Of a stretch of DNA of 64,000 nucleotides, positions 1 to 9,374 are shown in pieces. The position numbers and the translations under genes were made by a program. The notes under the pieces were generated by a model. That model saw only the letters and a program-made list of their open reading frames with translations, had not been told where the DNA came from and did not search any database. Origin of the DNA: Psychrobacter aquaticus CMS 56 (GTDB lineage Bacteria; Pseudomonadota; Gammaproteobacteria; Pseudomonadales; Moraxellaceae); the NCBI RefSeq assembly GCF_000471625.1, contig NZ_AUSW01000034.1, forward strand, positions 1-64,000, given 5' to 3'. Positions within the stretch are counted from its first letter, which is position 1. Each line of letters opens with the position of its first letter.

Positions 1-35
1 CTTTTTTATGTTATAGAACTGGCCTAAAACAGGTG

Positions 36-602
36 TTAAGCCTTTAATACCGTATAAACTGGTACCGGAAACTCGCCATGCAAATCGACCAAATCCAGCA
101 GTACCAAAACACCGACCACGGTATGACTTGCTGATTGGCAAAGCTCGTAAGCAGTTGTCAATGTACCGCCAGTAGCCAAAATATCATCAACCAACAATAC
201 GCGCTCAGGTGGTAAATTGTTTTGCATCTCAAGCGTGTCTTTACCATACTCTAATGCATAGGATTTATTAGCGACAGGTGGGGGCAGCTTACCGGGCTTA
301 CGCAGCAAAATCATGCCCTTACCCAATCGACCTGCCAGCAAACTGGCAAATACAAACCCGCGCGCTTCTACAGCTCCTAGGCAGTCTACCTCATCCATCA
401 ACCCGTCTGGCAATGCAGCAAGCAATGCATCAATCACCTCATTAATATGACTGCGCAGTAACGGAGTAATATCATAAAAATCAATGCCGACTTTTGGGAA
501 GTCTGGTACTGTACGAATAATTTGCCAAAACCGATGATCTGTATTGAGTATATGAGACGGTTCGGCGGCGTTGTTAGCGGATATGGTGGCATTGCTGCTC
601 AT
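36..602 (-). CDS. apt: adenine phosphoribosyltransferase
   Basis: Cytosolic purine-salvage enzyme that makes AMP from adenine and PRPP. The protein shows the family opening (FWQIIRTVPDFPKVGI, then YDITPLL), the region VEARGFVFA, the flexible loop LLRKPGKLPPP and the PRPP-binding signature VLLVDDILATGGT near the C-terminus. The open frame continues 22 codons upstream to 668, but I place the start at 602, at MSSNATIS, because an AAGGG Shine-Dalgarno lies just before it and the upstream residues look unlike the family. With this start it is 188 residues, close to the usual length with a short N-terminal tail. It is divergent from the rubredoxin gene across a ~360-bp gap. Confidence 0.95.
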   Translation of the reverse strand: MSSNATISANNAAEPSHILNTDHRFWQIIRTVPDFPKVGIDFYDITPLLRSHINEVIDALLAALPDGLMDEVDCLGAVEARGFVFASLLAGRLGKGMILLRKPGKLPPPVANKSYALEYGKDTLEMQNNLPPERVLLVDDILATGGTLTTAYELCQSASHTVVGVLVLLDLVDLHGEFPVPVYTVLKA

Positions 603-963
603 AATAACCCTTAGTTTATATGGCTTAGATAACAGTGTATAGATAATAACATAACGGTCGTGAGTCACGATGATGATAAAGATTCATGAATGTCACTATG
701 GATTTTGCGTTGGCAATTATATCATAGCTAACAGAAATGTTGTGTTTTGCGAGATAAGAATGGCGTTACTCATTGCAAAATGCAGCCTAGACTGACCTTG
801 ATAAAAGCCAATCAATCTCAATATACAAGTGTAAACTTAACTATGAAAATCATGGTTATATGCTAAACTACGTGCGCTTTTGCAGTCGAATATACGGACT
901 GTGACTCTAAATATAGGCGTTAACCCCTTACTGCAACACTGGTAATGATCGATAGGATTATTT
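603..963. other. intergenic region between apt and rubredoxin
   Basis: About 360 bp between two divergent genes, so it should carry both promoters. On the minus strand a TATAAT-like hexamer (plus coordinates 716-721) could be the -10 box for apt, but no good -35 partner is visible. No ORF, repeat or terminator was seen. Confidence 0.4.
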
Positions 964-1128
964 ATGAAACGTTATGAATGTATCGTCTGTGGCTGGATAT
1001 ATGACGAAGAGCTCGGCTGTCCTGAAGAAGGCATCGCTCCTGGCACCAAGTGGGAAGACATTCCTGATGATTGGACTTGTCCAGAGTGCGGTGTCGGCAA
1101 GCTTGATTTTGAAATGCTTGAAATTTAG
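964..1128 (+). CDS. rubA: rubredoxin
   Basis: A 54-residue one-iron electron carrier, too short for most ORF filters. It has the two Cys knuckles that bind Fe, CIVCGWIYDE near the N-terminus and CPECGVGK near the C-terminus, with DIPDDWTCPECG just before the second pair. This is the alkane-hydroxylase-type (AlkG2/RubA) rubredoxin layout known from Pseudomonas and Acinetobacter. No rubredoxin reductase or alkane hydroxylase gene is next to it, so the partner is unknown. The ATG is preceded by AGGA. The alpha/beta hydrolase starts 27 bp downstream, so the two are probably co-transcribed. The symbol follows Acinetobacter usage. Confidence 0.93.
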   Translation: MKRYECIVCGWIYDEELGCPEEGIAPGTKWEDIPDDWTCPECGVGKLDFEMLEI

Positions 1129-1155
1129 TAGCCGACCCTCTAATTAGGACACTTC

Positions 1156-2217
1156 ATGACAAAATCAACTGACATCAATGACTCCGAACTGTCTGAGAGC
1201 TTGGCTGCAAACTCAAGTAACTCTCCAGCATCCGACTCCAGTCATTATCCAACACCTGAGTGGCAAAAATTCGGTGAACATCAATGGTGTGACTCTGACC
1301 TTAGTGAACACCTCTACCAAGCCATGATCGATATTGGTGATGGTATTGAGCTTTGTGTTGAGGCTGGCGGTAATCCCAATCATCCACCCTTGCTGATGGT
1401 AATGGGGCTTGGCTCGCAAATGGTGTTTTGGCCAAATAATTTTGTTAAACGCCTTATTGATGCAGGGTTTTTTGTGATTCGCTTCGACAATCGCGATATT
1501 GGTTTGTCCTCTAAGGTTCAGATTGATGGTCTGCCGCGCATCAGCCAACTCAAAATGATGATGCGTTTACAGACTGGACTCTCAAATAAAGGCGCGCCCG
1601 TCGCTTATAATCTGACCGATATGGCAGAAGACACCGCGCGTTTGATCAAAGCCCTTAACCTTGGTAAAACACATCTGCTTGGTGCCTCTATGGGCGGGAT
1701 GATTACACAAATTGTAGCAGCCCGTTATCCCAGCCTTGTGCAGCGCATGGCACTGATGTTTACCACAACCAACCGTGCGTTTTTAAGACCGCCAAAGCCT
1801 AAGCAGTTGTACACACTGATCAATCGTCCAGAAAGCCATTCTGAACGCGATATTGTGCGGCATAGCGTCTGGTTTATGAAGACGGTTGGTACACCAGGGC
1901 ATGTAAACGTACGCATGGTGCGTGAGATTGCCAAACTTCGTTATCAGCGCAACTTTCACCCACTTGGTACTGTACAACAGCTCAATGCTATTTTGGCATC
2001 AGGTTCTATTAGCCGGTTTAGCAAACAAGTAAAAGCCCCCACTATCGTGCTGCACGGTAGCGCAGATGGACTATTGCCTGCCTCTCAAGGGCGTGTGGTT
2101 GCCAAGACCATTCCGAATGCGACGTTTCACTTAATCGAAGGCATGGCCCATGATATTCCTGAGTACTATCAACCTTATATGGTCGACTTGATTCGCAATC
2201 ATTTATCAGACCAGTAA
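1156..2217 (+). CDS. alpha/beta hydrolase
   Basis: A 353-residue serine hydrolase of the alpha/beta-fold superfamily. The nucleophile elbow is GASMGG (around residues 177-182), the acid probably lies in HGSADGLLP and the catalytic His in EGMAHDIPEYY near the C-terminus. An oxyanion-side loop, MVMGLGSQ, and the strand FFVIRFDNRDIGLSS are typical of the family. The first ~45 residues are Ser/Asn rich and probably disordered. No signal peptide is visible, so it is likely cytosolic. The ATG follows AGGA at good spacing. Substrate cannot be told from sequence; esterase or lipase-like activity is the family expectation. Confidence 0.85.
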   Translation: MTKSTDINDSELSESLAANSSNSPASDSSHYPTPEWQKFGEHQWCDSDLSEHLYQAMIDIGDGIELCVEAGGNPNHPPLLMVMGLGSQMVFWPNNFVKRLIDAGFFVIRFDNRDIGLSSKVQIDGLPRISQLKMMMRLQTGLSNKGAPVAYNLTDMAEDTARLIKALNLGKTHLLGASMGGMITQIVAARYPSLVQRMALMFTTTNRAFLRPPKPKQLYTLINRPESHSERDIVRHSVWFMKTVGTPGHVNVRMVREIAKLRYQRNFHPLGTVQQLNAILASGSISRFSKQVKAPTIVLHGSADGLLPASQGRVVAKTIPNATFHLIEGMAHDIPEYYQPYMVDLIRNHLSDQ

Positions 2218-2251
2218 TTTTGCCACTCTCATTACTTGGCTGACTGGCAAT

Positions 2252-2290
2252 AAAAAAATGTAAACCCTGCGATAGGGTTTACATTTTTTT
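2252..2290. terminator. bidirectional intrinsic terminator
   Basis: A near-perfect hairpin (arms ATGTAAACCCT and AGGGTTTACAT, loop GCGAT) flanked by A and T tracts. It sits between the convergent hydrolase and WG-repeat genes and can serve both strands. Confidence 0.9.
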
Positions 2291-2341
2291 CTTATGTTAA
2301 ATATCAATTTTTGTCTTAAATGCTAGATTTAAATAATAGGT

Positions 2342-3385
2342 TCAATCACAACCAACACCAGCGCCTTCTTTATCGATACACATCTTATCCCCATTTTGTA
2401 AATTACCGATCCAAGCCTTACCATCTGTAAATACAAACGCTGACTTGCCTTGATAATCACCATCAGCTGACACACCGCTATTAGAAAAACGAAAAGGAAT
2501 CACAAGCTCACCGCCAAGATTGACAAAACCCCAGTCTGTACCAATACGTACGCCCGCCAGCCCTTCAGAAAATGCGCTCACTTCGTCAAAAGAATAGGTA
2601 ATCATGGTCACATTGTTGTCATCAACAAACCCCCATTTACCATCTTGCTGACGTGGTGATAACGTTGTAAAACGACTGGGCGCTGTTTGTCTTGATGCTG
2701 TTTGTCTTGAAGAGTCTGATGCGTTGGCGCTGTCATTAGCAGCAGACTGTGCTACGGTTTTGTCATTGTTCTTACTGTTTGGATCATTTGTCGTTTTACC
2801 GTTTGTATCCAGCCAGCTGATCGCGTTATTTTTACGAACACGTGTGACGCCATTTTGATAATTATCGATGTCACTGATCGTAGATGAGAATGGCACGATG
2901 GTTTGATTGGAGGGGCTAATCACTCCGTAGTTACCGTCTTTTTTTACTACGATACGCCCGTTAGATACTGGACGCGCCCAGCCCTGACTTCCGGTTAGTG
3001 TGTCATACATCGTAGGGACGGTTTCTTGACCTTGCATGTTGAGATAACCGACTTTGCTATAGCGTTGCACAGGGAGCAAACCACCTGATAACTTGCTGAC
3101 ATCGACTTTTTGATAGCGTAATAAATCAACAACGATTTTGCCTTTACTGTTGATCAAAGCCACGGGCGCGCCAAAATCTTTCGTTGCCAAAAAATAGCTG
3201 CTGTTTGCCGTACAAGCCACATTTTTATAATAACTTTTGGGAATTTTACAGCTGGCGGCTTGTGCCGTTGGCATCACAAACCATGCACCAAATAACATGC
3301 CAATAGCCAAACCGTATCGAGGCACTGTCGGTGATAATTCACCCATTAAGAATCGTTGTCGTTTTGATAATGAGCGTCGAAACAT
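2342..3385 (-). CDS. exported WG-repeat protein
   Basis: A protein of about 347 residues with an N-terminal hydrophobic segment (GLAIGMLFGAWFVMPTAQA) ending in a plausible signal-peptidase site before ASCK. The mature part has WG/KWG-type repeats such as GNYGVISPSNQTIVPF, DGKWGFVDDNN and WGFVNLGGELVIPF, a fold thought to make beta-propeller-like surfaces. A Ser/Thr/Gln/Ala-rich linker with a duplicated RQTA unit separates two repeat blocks. Four Cys residues lie near the two ends of the mature protein. The frame opens at 3406, but the second ATG (3385) has a better upstream AGG and I prefer it. Function is unknown; binding to the cell surface or periplasm is an inference from the signal and repeats. 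Confidence 0.7.
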   Translation of the reverse strand: MFRRSLSKRQRFLMGELSPTVPRYGLAIGMLFGAWFVMPTAQAASCKIPKSYYKNVACTANSSYFLATKDFGAPVALINSKGKIVVDLLRYQKVDVSKLSGGLLPVQRYSKVGYLNMQGQETVPTMYDTLTGSQGWARPVSNGRIVVKKDGNYGVISPSNQTIVPFSSTISDIDNYQNGVTRVRKNNAISWLDTNGKTTNDPNSKNNDKTVAQSAANDSANASDSSRQTASRQTAPSRFTTLSPRQQDGKWGFVDDNNVTMITYSFDEVSAFSEGLAGVRIGTDWGFVNLGGELVIPFRFSNSGVSADGDYQGKSAFVFTDGKAWIGNLQNGDKMCIDKEGAGVGCD

Positions 3386-3634
3386 AAGTAAACCTAAGCC
3401 AGTCACATTGAGATTTTTAATCTAAGAATATAATGATGTATATGAGTTGACCATTATAAGTCGCTAGAGTAGCAGACAGGTTTATCGCCGCCAATATCAT
3501 TCCTGTAAGAGTGTAACGCAACTATGTAGGCATGCCATAATTCGTGAATAATAATGAGAATAAATTGTGGCATAGCCATTTCTTTTTAGTCTTAAAACCT
3601 TGACAATATGGCCTGTGCTAGCATCAACGTTAAT

Positions 3635-3784
3635 ATATAGCCAGTTCAGTTTAAAAAAATACAGTGCTGCTGAGATGAATTTTCCGAAGCCTCTGGCGTG
3701 CAAAGCACACAGCAAGCGAGGAAAATTTATCACAGCAAAGTACGATTCAAAACGTATGTCGTTTATGTTGAATTGACTATAATC
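3635..3784 (-). repeat. dispersed 150-bp palindromic element, copy 1
   Basis: Imperfect palindrome in the gap between the WG-repeat gene and the EamA gene. Reverse orientation: core with GAAGCCTCTG and CACAGCAAGCGAGG, ending in ATTGACTATAA. It ends about 35 bp before the EamA start, so it may overlap that promoter. A short frame across it is not coding. Apart from this element, the 430-bp gap shows nothing I can name. Confidence 0.75.
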
Positions 3785-3817
3785 AAATAAAAAATAATAC
3801 TGCTATAAGGGTCATTT

Positions 3818-4750
3818 ATGGCTATCGCTTCTTCACGCTCTGCACCTATTGGCTTAGTCATTGGTTGTGTCATATTCGGTTTAGGTAGCTTGATTGTCGC
3901 TCACGTTGATGTCGGTGGATGGGCAATGTCATTTTGGCGATTGGCTATTTCAGGTATCGTCTTTGCTGTCTTAGCCAGATTCATGGGGCAGCGTTTACCC
4001 CGCTCAAGACGCGCGATCTTTTATAGCTTATTGTCAGGCGCGTTTTTAGGTTTAGATTTGGCGCTTTGGCATGAGAGTATTTATGCTGTCGGCCCTGGTA
4101 TTTCAACCTTGCTAAATAGCCTCCAGATTTTCTTTTTAGCGGCGATTGGCTTTTTATATTTTAATGAACGCCAATCTATTTTGCAGCTCATCAGTTTGTT
4201 TTTGGCCATGTTTGGTGTGGCAATGATTGGCAGTCCTGAGTTTGCTCACAATACTGCTGCTACGTGGGGCTTTGTCACTGGGATTATATCGGGTGCGATG
4301 CTGGCCGCATCCATGACTTTTATTCGTAAAACGCATGATACAGAACCGACGCCGATATTTATGCTGATGCAGCTGATTAGTATTGGCGGAGTTTTGGCGA
4401 TGATTATTCCGATGCTCGTGTTTGATATGGGCAATATTTTACCTAATACGTGGTCTGAGATTGGCTGGATACTGGTTTATGGCACAGTGATGCAGTGCTT
4501 GGCATGGGGTCTAATCGCCTACTCTATACCTAAGCTGTCTTTGGCGTTGACTGGATTGTTACTGTTGACAGAACCCATTGCCGCGTTGATCATTGACTAT
4601 AGCTGGCTGGACAAACCAATTGATACTTTACAATGGAGCGGCGCGCTACTCACTATGTTTGCCATTTATTTGGGTTCATTAAAGCCTAAACCTCGTGCCC
4701 TACGCCGTTATCGGTTTTTTGCACGATTCTATAAACGCAAATACAAGTAA
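3818..4750 (+). CDS. EamA/DMT-family exporter
   Basis: A 310-residue inner-membrane protein with about ten hydrophobic helices arranged as two EamA half-repeats, the drug/metabolite transporter layout. Typical family pieces are GGWAMSFWRLAISG in the first half, ESIYAVGPGISTLLNS, and ALTGLLLLTEPIAALI in the second. A basic tail (KPKPRALRRYRFF) is cytosolic. The ATG has a good AAGGGT site. Substrate is unknown; relatives export amino acids or other metabolites. It stands alone, with a repeat copy on each side. Confidence 0.85.
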   Translation: MAIASSRSAPIGLVIGCVIFGLGSLIVAHVDVGGWAMSFWRLAISGIVFAVLARFMGQRLPRSRRAIFYSLLSGAFLGLDLALWHESIYAVGPGISTLLNSLQIFFLAAIGFLYFNERQSILQLISLFLAMFGVAMIGSPEFAHNTAATWGFVTGIISGAMLAASMTFIRKTHDTEPTPIFMLMQLISIGGVLAMIIPMLVFDMGNILPNTWSEIGWILVYGTVMQCLAWGLIAYSIPKLSLALTGLLLLTEPIAALIIDYSWLDKPIDTLQWSGALLTMFAIYLGSLKPKPRALRRYRFFARFYKRKYK

Positions 4751-4754
4751 GCTT

Positions 4755-4906
4755 GATATATGGTCAATACTGCATAAGATAGATACACAACCTTATAGGG
4801 CAAGACGGGTACAAATTTTTCTTGCTTATTGTGCCGTTGCTGCCAGAGGCTACAAAAAATTTATACCAGTCTCGCTGACTTTTTATGTTGACCTAACTAC
4901 AGTTGG
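4755..4906 (+). repeat. dispersed 150-bp palindromic element, copy 2
   Basis: Forward-oriented copy directly after the EamA stop codon. Shows CAAATTTTTCTTGCTTATTG on the left arm and CAGAGGCTACAAAAAATTTA on the right, with end sequences related to CTATAGTCAAT. Only about 12 bp separate it from the following terminator. Confidence 0.8.
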
Positions 4907-4911
4907 CTAAT

Positions 4912-4953
4912 AAAAAGCGCCCTTTCTACACAGTGATAGAATGGGCGCTTTTT
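4912..4953. terminator. bidirectional intrinsic terminator
   Basis: Hairpin with arms AAAAAGCGCCC and GGGCGCTTTTT, extended by TTTCT/AGAAT pairing, between the convergent EamA and permease genes. Confidence 0.9.
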
Positions 4954-4980
4954 AAGATGTAAAAACTCAATCGAACTTGA

Positions 4981-6429
4981 TTATTTAACCAATGAATTTT
5001 TGGCCGCCTTTGCCTCAGCGCCTTGATTAAATAAGGCATTTAGTACGATAGCTGCCAAAGTAGCCGTACCGATACCGCCCAAATCAAAACCACCTAAGTG
5101 CAAGCTAAAGTTACCCGTACCCATGATAACGGTTACAGCAGCGATAATTAAATTGCTGTTTTTGCTAAAATCGATATGGCTGTCTATCCAGATTTTTATC
5201 CCAGCCACAGTGATGAGACCGAATACTACGATAGAGGCGCCGCCCAATAGTGCCGCTGGTATCGTTTGAATGATCGCACCAAATTTTGGTGATAGACCCA
5301 ATAAGATAGCAACCAAACCAGCAACCACAAAGATCGTTGTACTATAGACCTTGGTAACGGCCATCACGCCAATATTTTCGGCATAAGTGGTGACACCCGT
5401 ACCGCCGAAACCTGCTGAAAAAGTCGTCGCCAAACCATCAGCAAAAAATGCTCGCCCCATATAAGGGGTCACACGTGCCTTGGTCATGCCTTCGACCGCC
5501 TTAAAATGCCCTAAGTTTTCAGCAACCAAAATAAAGGCCACAGGTGCAATTAAGACAATCGCGCTCATCTCAAAAGTTGGAGTGTGAATACTTGGCAAGC
5601 CAAACCATGACGCCGCTGCCACACTACTAAAATCAATGGCTGACCCAAAGCCCATAATATTTGTCATCACAAAATAGGCAATGTATGATAGTACCAAGCC
5701 CACCAGTAATAGTAGACGACGTAGCATACCGCGTGTAAAAACTGCCACACCACTGATAAGTAGTACTGTCAATGTCGCCATCCAAGCATCGAACTGATTG
5801 GCAGACACCCCTTGGATGGTCACAGGCGCTAAATTCAGACCGATAATCATGACGATAGCACCAGTCACGATGGGCGGCATTAATCGCTCTATCCAGCCCG
5901 TGCCAGTCTTCATCACTAGCAGGCCAATCAATGCATAGATAATGCCACAAGCCATAATGCCACCTAATGCGACATTTAAATTATCGTTGAATCCTGCACC
6001 TGCATAGGCTGTCACAGCGATGACTGGGCCAATAAAAGCAAAGCTTGAACCCAAATAACTAGGCATACGCCCACCAGTGATCATAAAGAACATCACGGTA
6101 CAAATACCTGACATTAAGATGGCCAAGTTAGGGTCAAATCCCATCAATAACGGCGCAAGCACGGTAGCACCAAACATTGCAAATGTATGCTGCACACCCA
6201 ATAATATACTTTTTGATGGTGGTAAATATTCGTTGATACCGACCGGATCACGATCTAAGTCACCCTTATATGGTCGCCATGTCGGAAACCAGTGACCATT
6301 TTCAAAGTCTGGATTGTGCGGATAATTGATAGCTGCCGAATGAACCCCTGCCGTCTCTAAAGTGTTTTGAGCTGGCTGATTGTTGGCGCTGTTTTCTGAA
6401 TGTGAGGAGTGATCGTTTTGAGCTGGCAT
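4981..6429 (-). CDS. NCS2 uracil/xanthine permease
   Basis: A 482-residue nucleobase:cation symporter-2 protein of the inner membrane. After a long hydrophilic N-terminus (~75 residues, longer than in UraA) come the family marks: QHTFAMFGATVLAPLLMG, SYLGSSFAFIGPV, the transport signature VAENLGHFKAVEGMT and GGTGVTTYAENIGVMAVTK. About 12-14 membrane helices are visible. The closest known types by motif are uracil permeases UraA and RutG; xanthine transport cannot be excluded. It is transcribed alone; the ORF ends 28 bp from the shared terminator. The ATG at 6429 opens the only plausible start. Confidence 0.88.
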   Translation of the reverse strand: MPAQNDHSSHSENSANNQPAQNTLETAGVHSAAINYPHNPDFENGHWFPTWRPYKGDLDRDPVGINEYLPPSKSILLGVQHTFAMFGATVLAPLLMGFDPNLAILMSGICTVMFFMITGGRMPSYLGSSFAFIGPVIAVTAYAGAGFNDNLNVALGGIMACGIIYALIGLLVMKTGTGWIERLMPPIVTGAIVMIIGLNLAPVTIQGVSANQFDAWMATLTVLLISGVAVFTRGMLRRLLLLVGLVLSYIAYFVMTNIMGFGSAIDFSSVAAASWFGLPSIHTPTFEMSAIVLIAPVAFILVAENLGHFKAVEGMTKARVTPYMGRAFFADGLATTFSAGFGGTGVTTYAENIGVMAVTKVYSTTIFVVAGLVAILLGLSPKFGAIIQTIPAALLGGASIVVFGLITVAGIKIWIDSHIDFSKNSNLIIAAVTVIMGTGNFSLHLGGFDLGGIGTATLAAIVLNALFNQGAEAKAAKNSLVK

Positions 6430-6955
6430 GCGCGCTTGTCCTATGTGAGCTGAGCTAAAATAACGAATAAAATAAAAAATTGATTCAAGCAGGAAGTCAG
6501 TGAATAGGAATGTATGACGAGAGATTTTTATAAATAGCCACTCTAATTTTCCCCATTTATAATATGTCGTTTCAATTCATTCATTTATGTTGTAATGTGG
6601 CAAACCGAAAGTGTTATTTGGTATGATGCTTAGGTTTTGCTGGCTGTATTGAAACAGATATGTTTTACTAAAAACAGTGATGGCTATCTATGCTTTGACG
6701 TGATATATAGTGACAACAAACTTACAGGATGTTACATAGTCACTGGCTTTGAGCATGATAGCGGAGTTTCAAAATAAATAAAAGTTATTATTCAGTCACC
6801 GTTTGTACACCTTTACCTTAATACTTTGGACAATCATGCTTTATATGCCCGTTTTTTGGCATCATGAGTAATGGCTGTCTATTATATTCTCAGTCATAGC
6901 GCCTAGAGCAGTTCAGATAACATGCTAGAGCGCTTAAAATTTTCGGTAGCTTATT
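6430..6955. other. intergenic region between permease and sdaA
   Basis: About 525 bp between divergent genes. It must hold both promoters, but I see no ORF of note, no repeat copy, no clear operator palindrome and no riboswitch-like structure. Confidence 0.4.
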
Positions 6956-8389
6956 ATGATTAGTGTTTTTGATTTATTTAAAATTGGCATTGGCCCATCA
7001 AGCTCGCATACGGTAGGACCGATGGTGGCTGCCAATTTATTTTTAGCGTCATTAACCAAACAGTCAGCATTGACGGCTGTTGACAGAGTAGAAATTGAGC
7101 TTTATGGCTCTTTGGCAGCGACAGGCAAAGGGCACGCAACAGACACCGCCATATTACTAGGATTGCTAGGACACACGCCAAGCACCATCGATACGCGATT
7201 GACCAGCGACTATCTGTCTCCTATTTTTGCGGATAAACAGCTCAATATCTCAGGCACTCATGTGATTGAATTTGACACAGAGCGAGATATTCATTGGTAT
7301 GATGATACCGTTCTTCCCTATCACCCTAATGCATTGACGCTTCGAGCCATATTGACAGACGATACTCGTTATCAGCAAACCTACTACTCAATTGGTGGCG
7401 GCTTTGTGATTAATGAAGAAGATGCCACTGATCCAGACGAAGATCATGCCAGCCCAACCATTGATAAGGTTCCTTATCCATTCAATAATGCGGCAGAGCT
7501 GCTTGAGCAATGTCATCAGCATGAACTGAGTATCAGTGATTTGGTTTTGGCCAATGAATGCCATTTTCATGATAAAGAAGAGGTGTTTGCTTACTTAGAT
7601 AGTATTTGGGATGTGATGCAGGACTGTGTCAAACAAGGCTGTGAAAATGGCGGAATTTTGCCTGGTGGCCTAGATGTCAAACGCCGTGCGCAAGATTTGC
7701 ACCAACAGCTTTCGGCTGAAAAAGATCAGCCAATATCACAAACTGATAAATTAGCAGCCATGGATTGGGTTGATTTATACGCGCTCGCCGTCAATGAAGA
7801 AAATGCCAATGGCGGAAAAGTGGTTACAGCCCCGACCAATGGTGCTGCGGGTATCATTCCGGCAGTATTGCATTATTATCGTGACTTTTTACCCCATTAT
7901 AGCCAAGACGGCGTGCGTAAATTTTTATTAAATGCCACCGCAATTGGTAGCCTCATCAAACAAAATGCCTCAATCTCTGGTGCTGAAGTTGGCTGTCAAG
8001 GTGAGGTCGGTTCTGCTTGCGCTATGGCAGGCTCTGCATTAGCAGAAATCATGAATGGCACTCCCGCCAAATGTTTGAATGCAGCTGAAATTGGTATCGA
8101 GCACAATTTAGGGCTTACCTGTGACCCTATTGGTGGGTTGGTACAAGTGCCTTGTATCGAACGTAACGCCATGGGCGCGGTAAAAGCCATTAATGCCGCG
8201 CGTCTCGCCTGCCGAGGCAATGGTCAGCATTTTGTTTCTTTAGACAAAGCGATAGAGACCATGAAACAAACCGGTGCAGACATGTCCGACAAATACAAAG
8301 AAACGGCTCGTGGTGGTCTTGCCGTCTATGCTGACAATCGTATTCCAACGGCGACTCACGGCGTTAGTGTCAATTATAGTCAGTGTTGA
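6956..8389 (+). CDS. sdaA: L-serine dehydratase, iron-sulfur type
   Basis: A 477-residue single-chain [4Fe-4S] L-serine ammonia-lyase that turns L-serine into pyruvate and ammonia in the cytosol. The beta domain at the N-terminus begins [22 protein letters not shown], here interrupted only by family variation. The alpha domain has [13 protein letters not shown], the cluster-binding stretches [14 protein letters not shown] and [18 protein letters not shown], and GVSVNYSQC at the C-terminus. Length matches E. coli SdaA (about 454) with a little extra. GGTAG upstream of the ATG is a weak ribosome site. The gene is monocistronic, ended by a strong terminator. Confidence 0.95.
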   Translation: MISVFDLFKIGIGPSSSHTVGPMVAANLFLASLTKQSALTAVDRVEIELYGSLAATGKGHATDTAILLGLLGHTPSTIDTRLTSDYLSPIFADKQLNISGTHVIEFDTERDIHWYDDTVLPYHPNALTLRAILTDDTRYQQTYYSIGGGFVINEEDATDPDEDHASPTIDKVPYPFNNAAELLEQCHQHELSISDLVLANECHFHDKEEVFAYLDSIWDVMQDCVKQGCENGGILPGGLDVKRRAQDLHQQLSAEKDQPISQTDKLAAMDWVDLYALAVNEENANGGKVVTAPTNGAAGIIPAVLHYYRDFLPHYSQDGVRKFLLNATAIGSLIKQNASISGAEVGCQGEVGSACAMAGSALAEIMNGTPAKCLNAAEIGIEHNLGLTCDPIGGLVQVPCIERNAMGAVKAINAARLACRGNGQHFVSLDKAIETMKQTGADMSDKYKETARGGLAVYADNRIPTATHGVSVNYSQC

Positions 8390-8427
8390 TTTAATGGATT
8401 GGCTTCGTTGTTCAAAGTAGCTAAAGC

Positions 8428-8460
8428 AAAAAGGCCTCTAACGAATTAGAGGCCTTTTTT
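8428..8460. terminator. bidirectional intrinsic terminator
   Basis: Perfect hairpin AAAAAGGCCTCTAA / TTAGAGGCCTTTTT with loop CGAA, after sdaA and facing the convergent lipoprotein gene. Confidence 0.93.
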
Positions 8461-8533
8461 ATGCGATTATTTTTAGGTGACTACTGTTAGGCAATTATGA
8501 GCAACTTATAAATATAAGCCTATAAAACTGACA

Positions 8534-8932
8534 TTATTCAGCCGTTTTTGAAATCACTTCATTTAGAATCCAAATTGGTTGTACCATGTTAGAACCCTCA
8601 GCCGTTACTGCTTCTTGACGTACATCAAGCACATAGCGGTAGTTTGGCTCATAAGTAAAGCCTTGGATATTACCATTTAAGGTATTATAGTTTTTTTGAT
8701 ACGTCTGACGATACTGTAGGCACTGTGATTCGACTTTGGTGCCATCCGTTGCTGTAAGATCACAAACCGCCTTGCGTGGGGCAATCTCTACTTCAAAGCT
8801 TGGAATGTTAACCACTTTAACGTTCATGGTCTGCCCTTCAACGACCATCGTACGCTCGTTATCCATACCCATCGTAGAACAACCTGACAAGGCGAAAGTC
8901 GTCATTAATGCTGCAAGTGCTAATTTTTTCAT
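8534..8932 (-). CDS. small putative lipoprotein
   Basis: A 132-residue protein with a lipoprotein signal: basic start MKKLALAALMTTFA, lipobox LSGC with Cys18 as the predicted lipidated residue, then STMG. The mature part has few hydrophobic stretches, two further Cys residues (in KAVCDLTA and SQCLQYRQ) that could form a disulfide, and no motif I recognise. A GAGGA site precedes the ATG. Envelope location is inferred from the signal; the function is unknown. Confidence 0.8.
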   Translation of the reverse strand: MKKLALAALMTTFALSGCSTMGMDNERTMVVEGQTMNVKVVNIPSFEVEIAPRKAVCDLTATDGTKVESQCLQYRQTYQKNYNTLNGNIQGFTYEPNYRYVLDVRQEAVTAEGSNMVQPIWILNEVISKTAE

Positions 8933-9291
8933 TATTCAATCCTCAGTTAATTGGTATTCATTGTGTAGTGCTTGCTTAAATTTATTGTTGTAAACGACCT
9001 GCAATAGTTAATGAATATTCAAGGCATATTTGGCAACTGTCGTGATATTACCACCAATACAAAACTTGTAACTCATTCATTAGCACGAGATGAGGTCAAA
9101 GTTCTGAATAGCTTTAAACTTAAGACATTCATTAGGATATCTACAATGTCGTCTATTGTTTACTGGAACTAGTATAGGTCGTCTACCTCCTGCTTCTCTA
9201 TGACTGCTTTGTAAAGTAACGTCAGATTTTGCAACTGATGTTAATAAAACGTATTGAATGCGAGACTAAATTGATAATCACTGAAGGCTAA
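8933..9291. other. intergenic region upstream of the lipoprotein gene
   Basis: About 360 bp that must include the lipoprotein promoter on the minus strand. No ORF, no repeat copy and no strong secondary structure was seen apart from the argJ terminator that follows. Confidence 0.4.
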
Positions 9292-9334
9292 ATAGCAAAA
9301 AGCCAGAACGATATATGCTCTGGCTTTTTGCTAT
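9292..9334 (-). terminator. intrinsic terminator after argJ
   Basis: Hairpin with arms ATAGCAAAAAGCCAGA and TCTGGCTTTTTGCTAT and an A/T-rich loop, about 40 bp past the argJ stop on its strand. Confidence 0.9.
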
Positions 9335-9374
9335 AAATGAATACATCTCGAACAATTATGAGAGCCAAAAATAC

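Noticed and set aside
3497..3733. 78-codon frame on the minus strand
   Set aside because: It spans the palindromic repeat copy 1; similar short frames appear in other copies, and no protein feature supports it.
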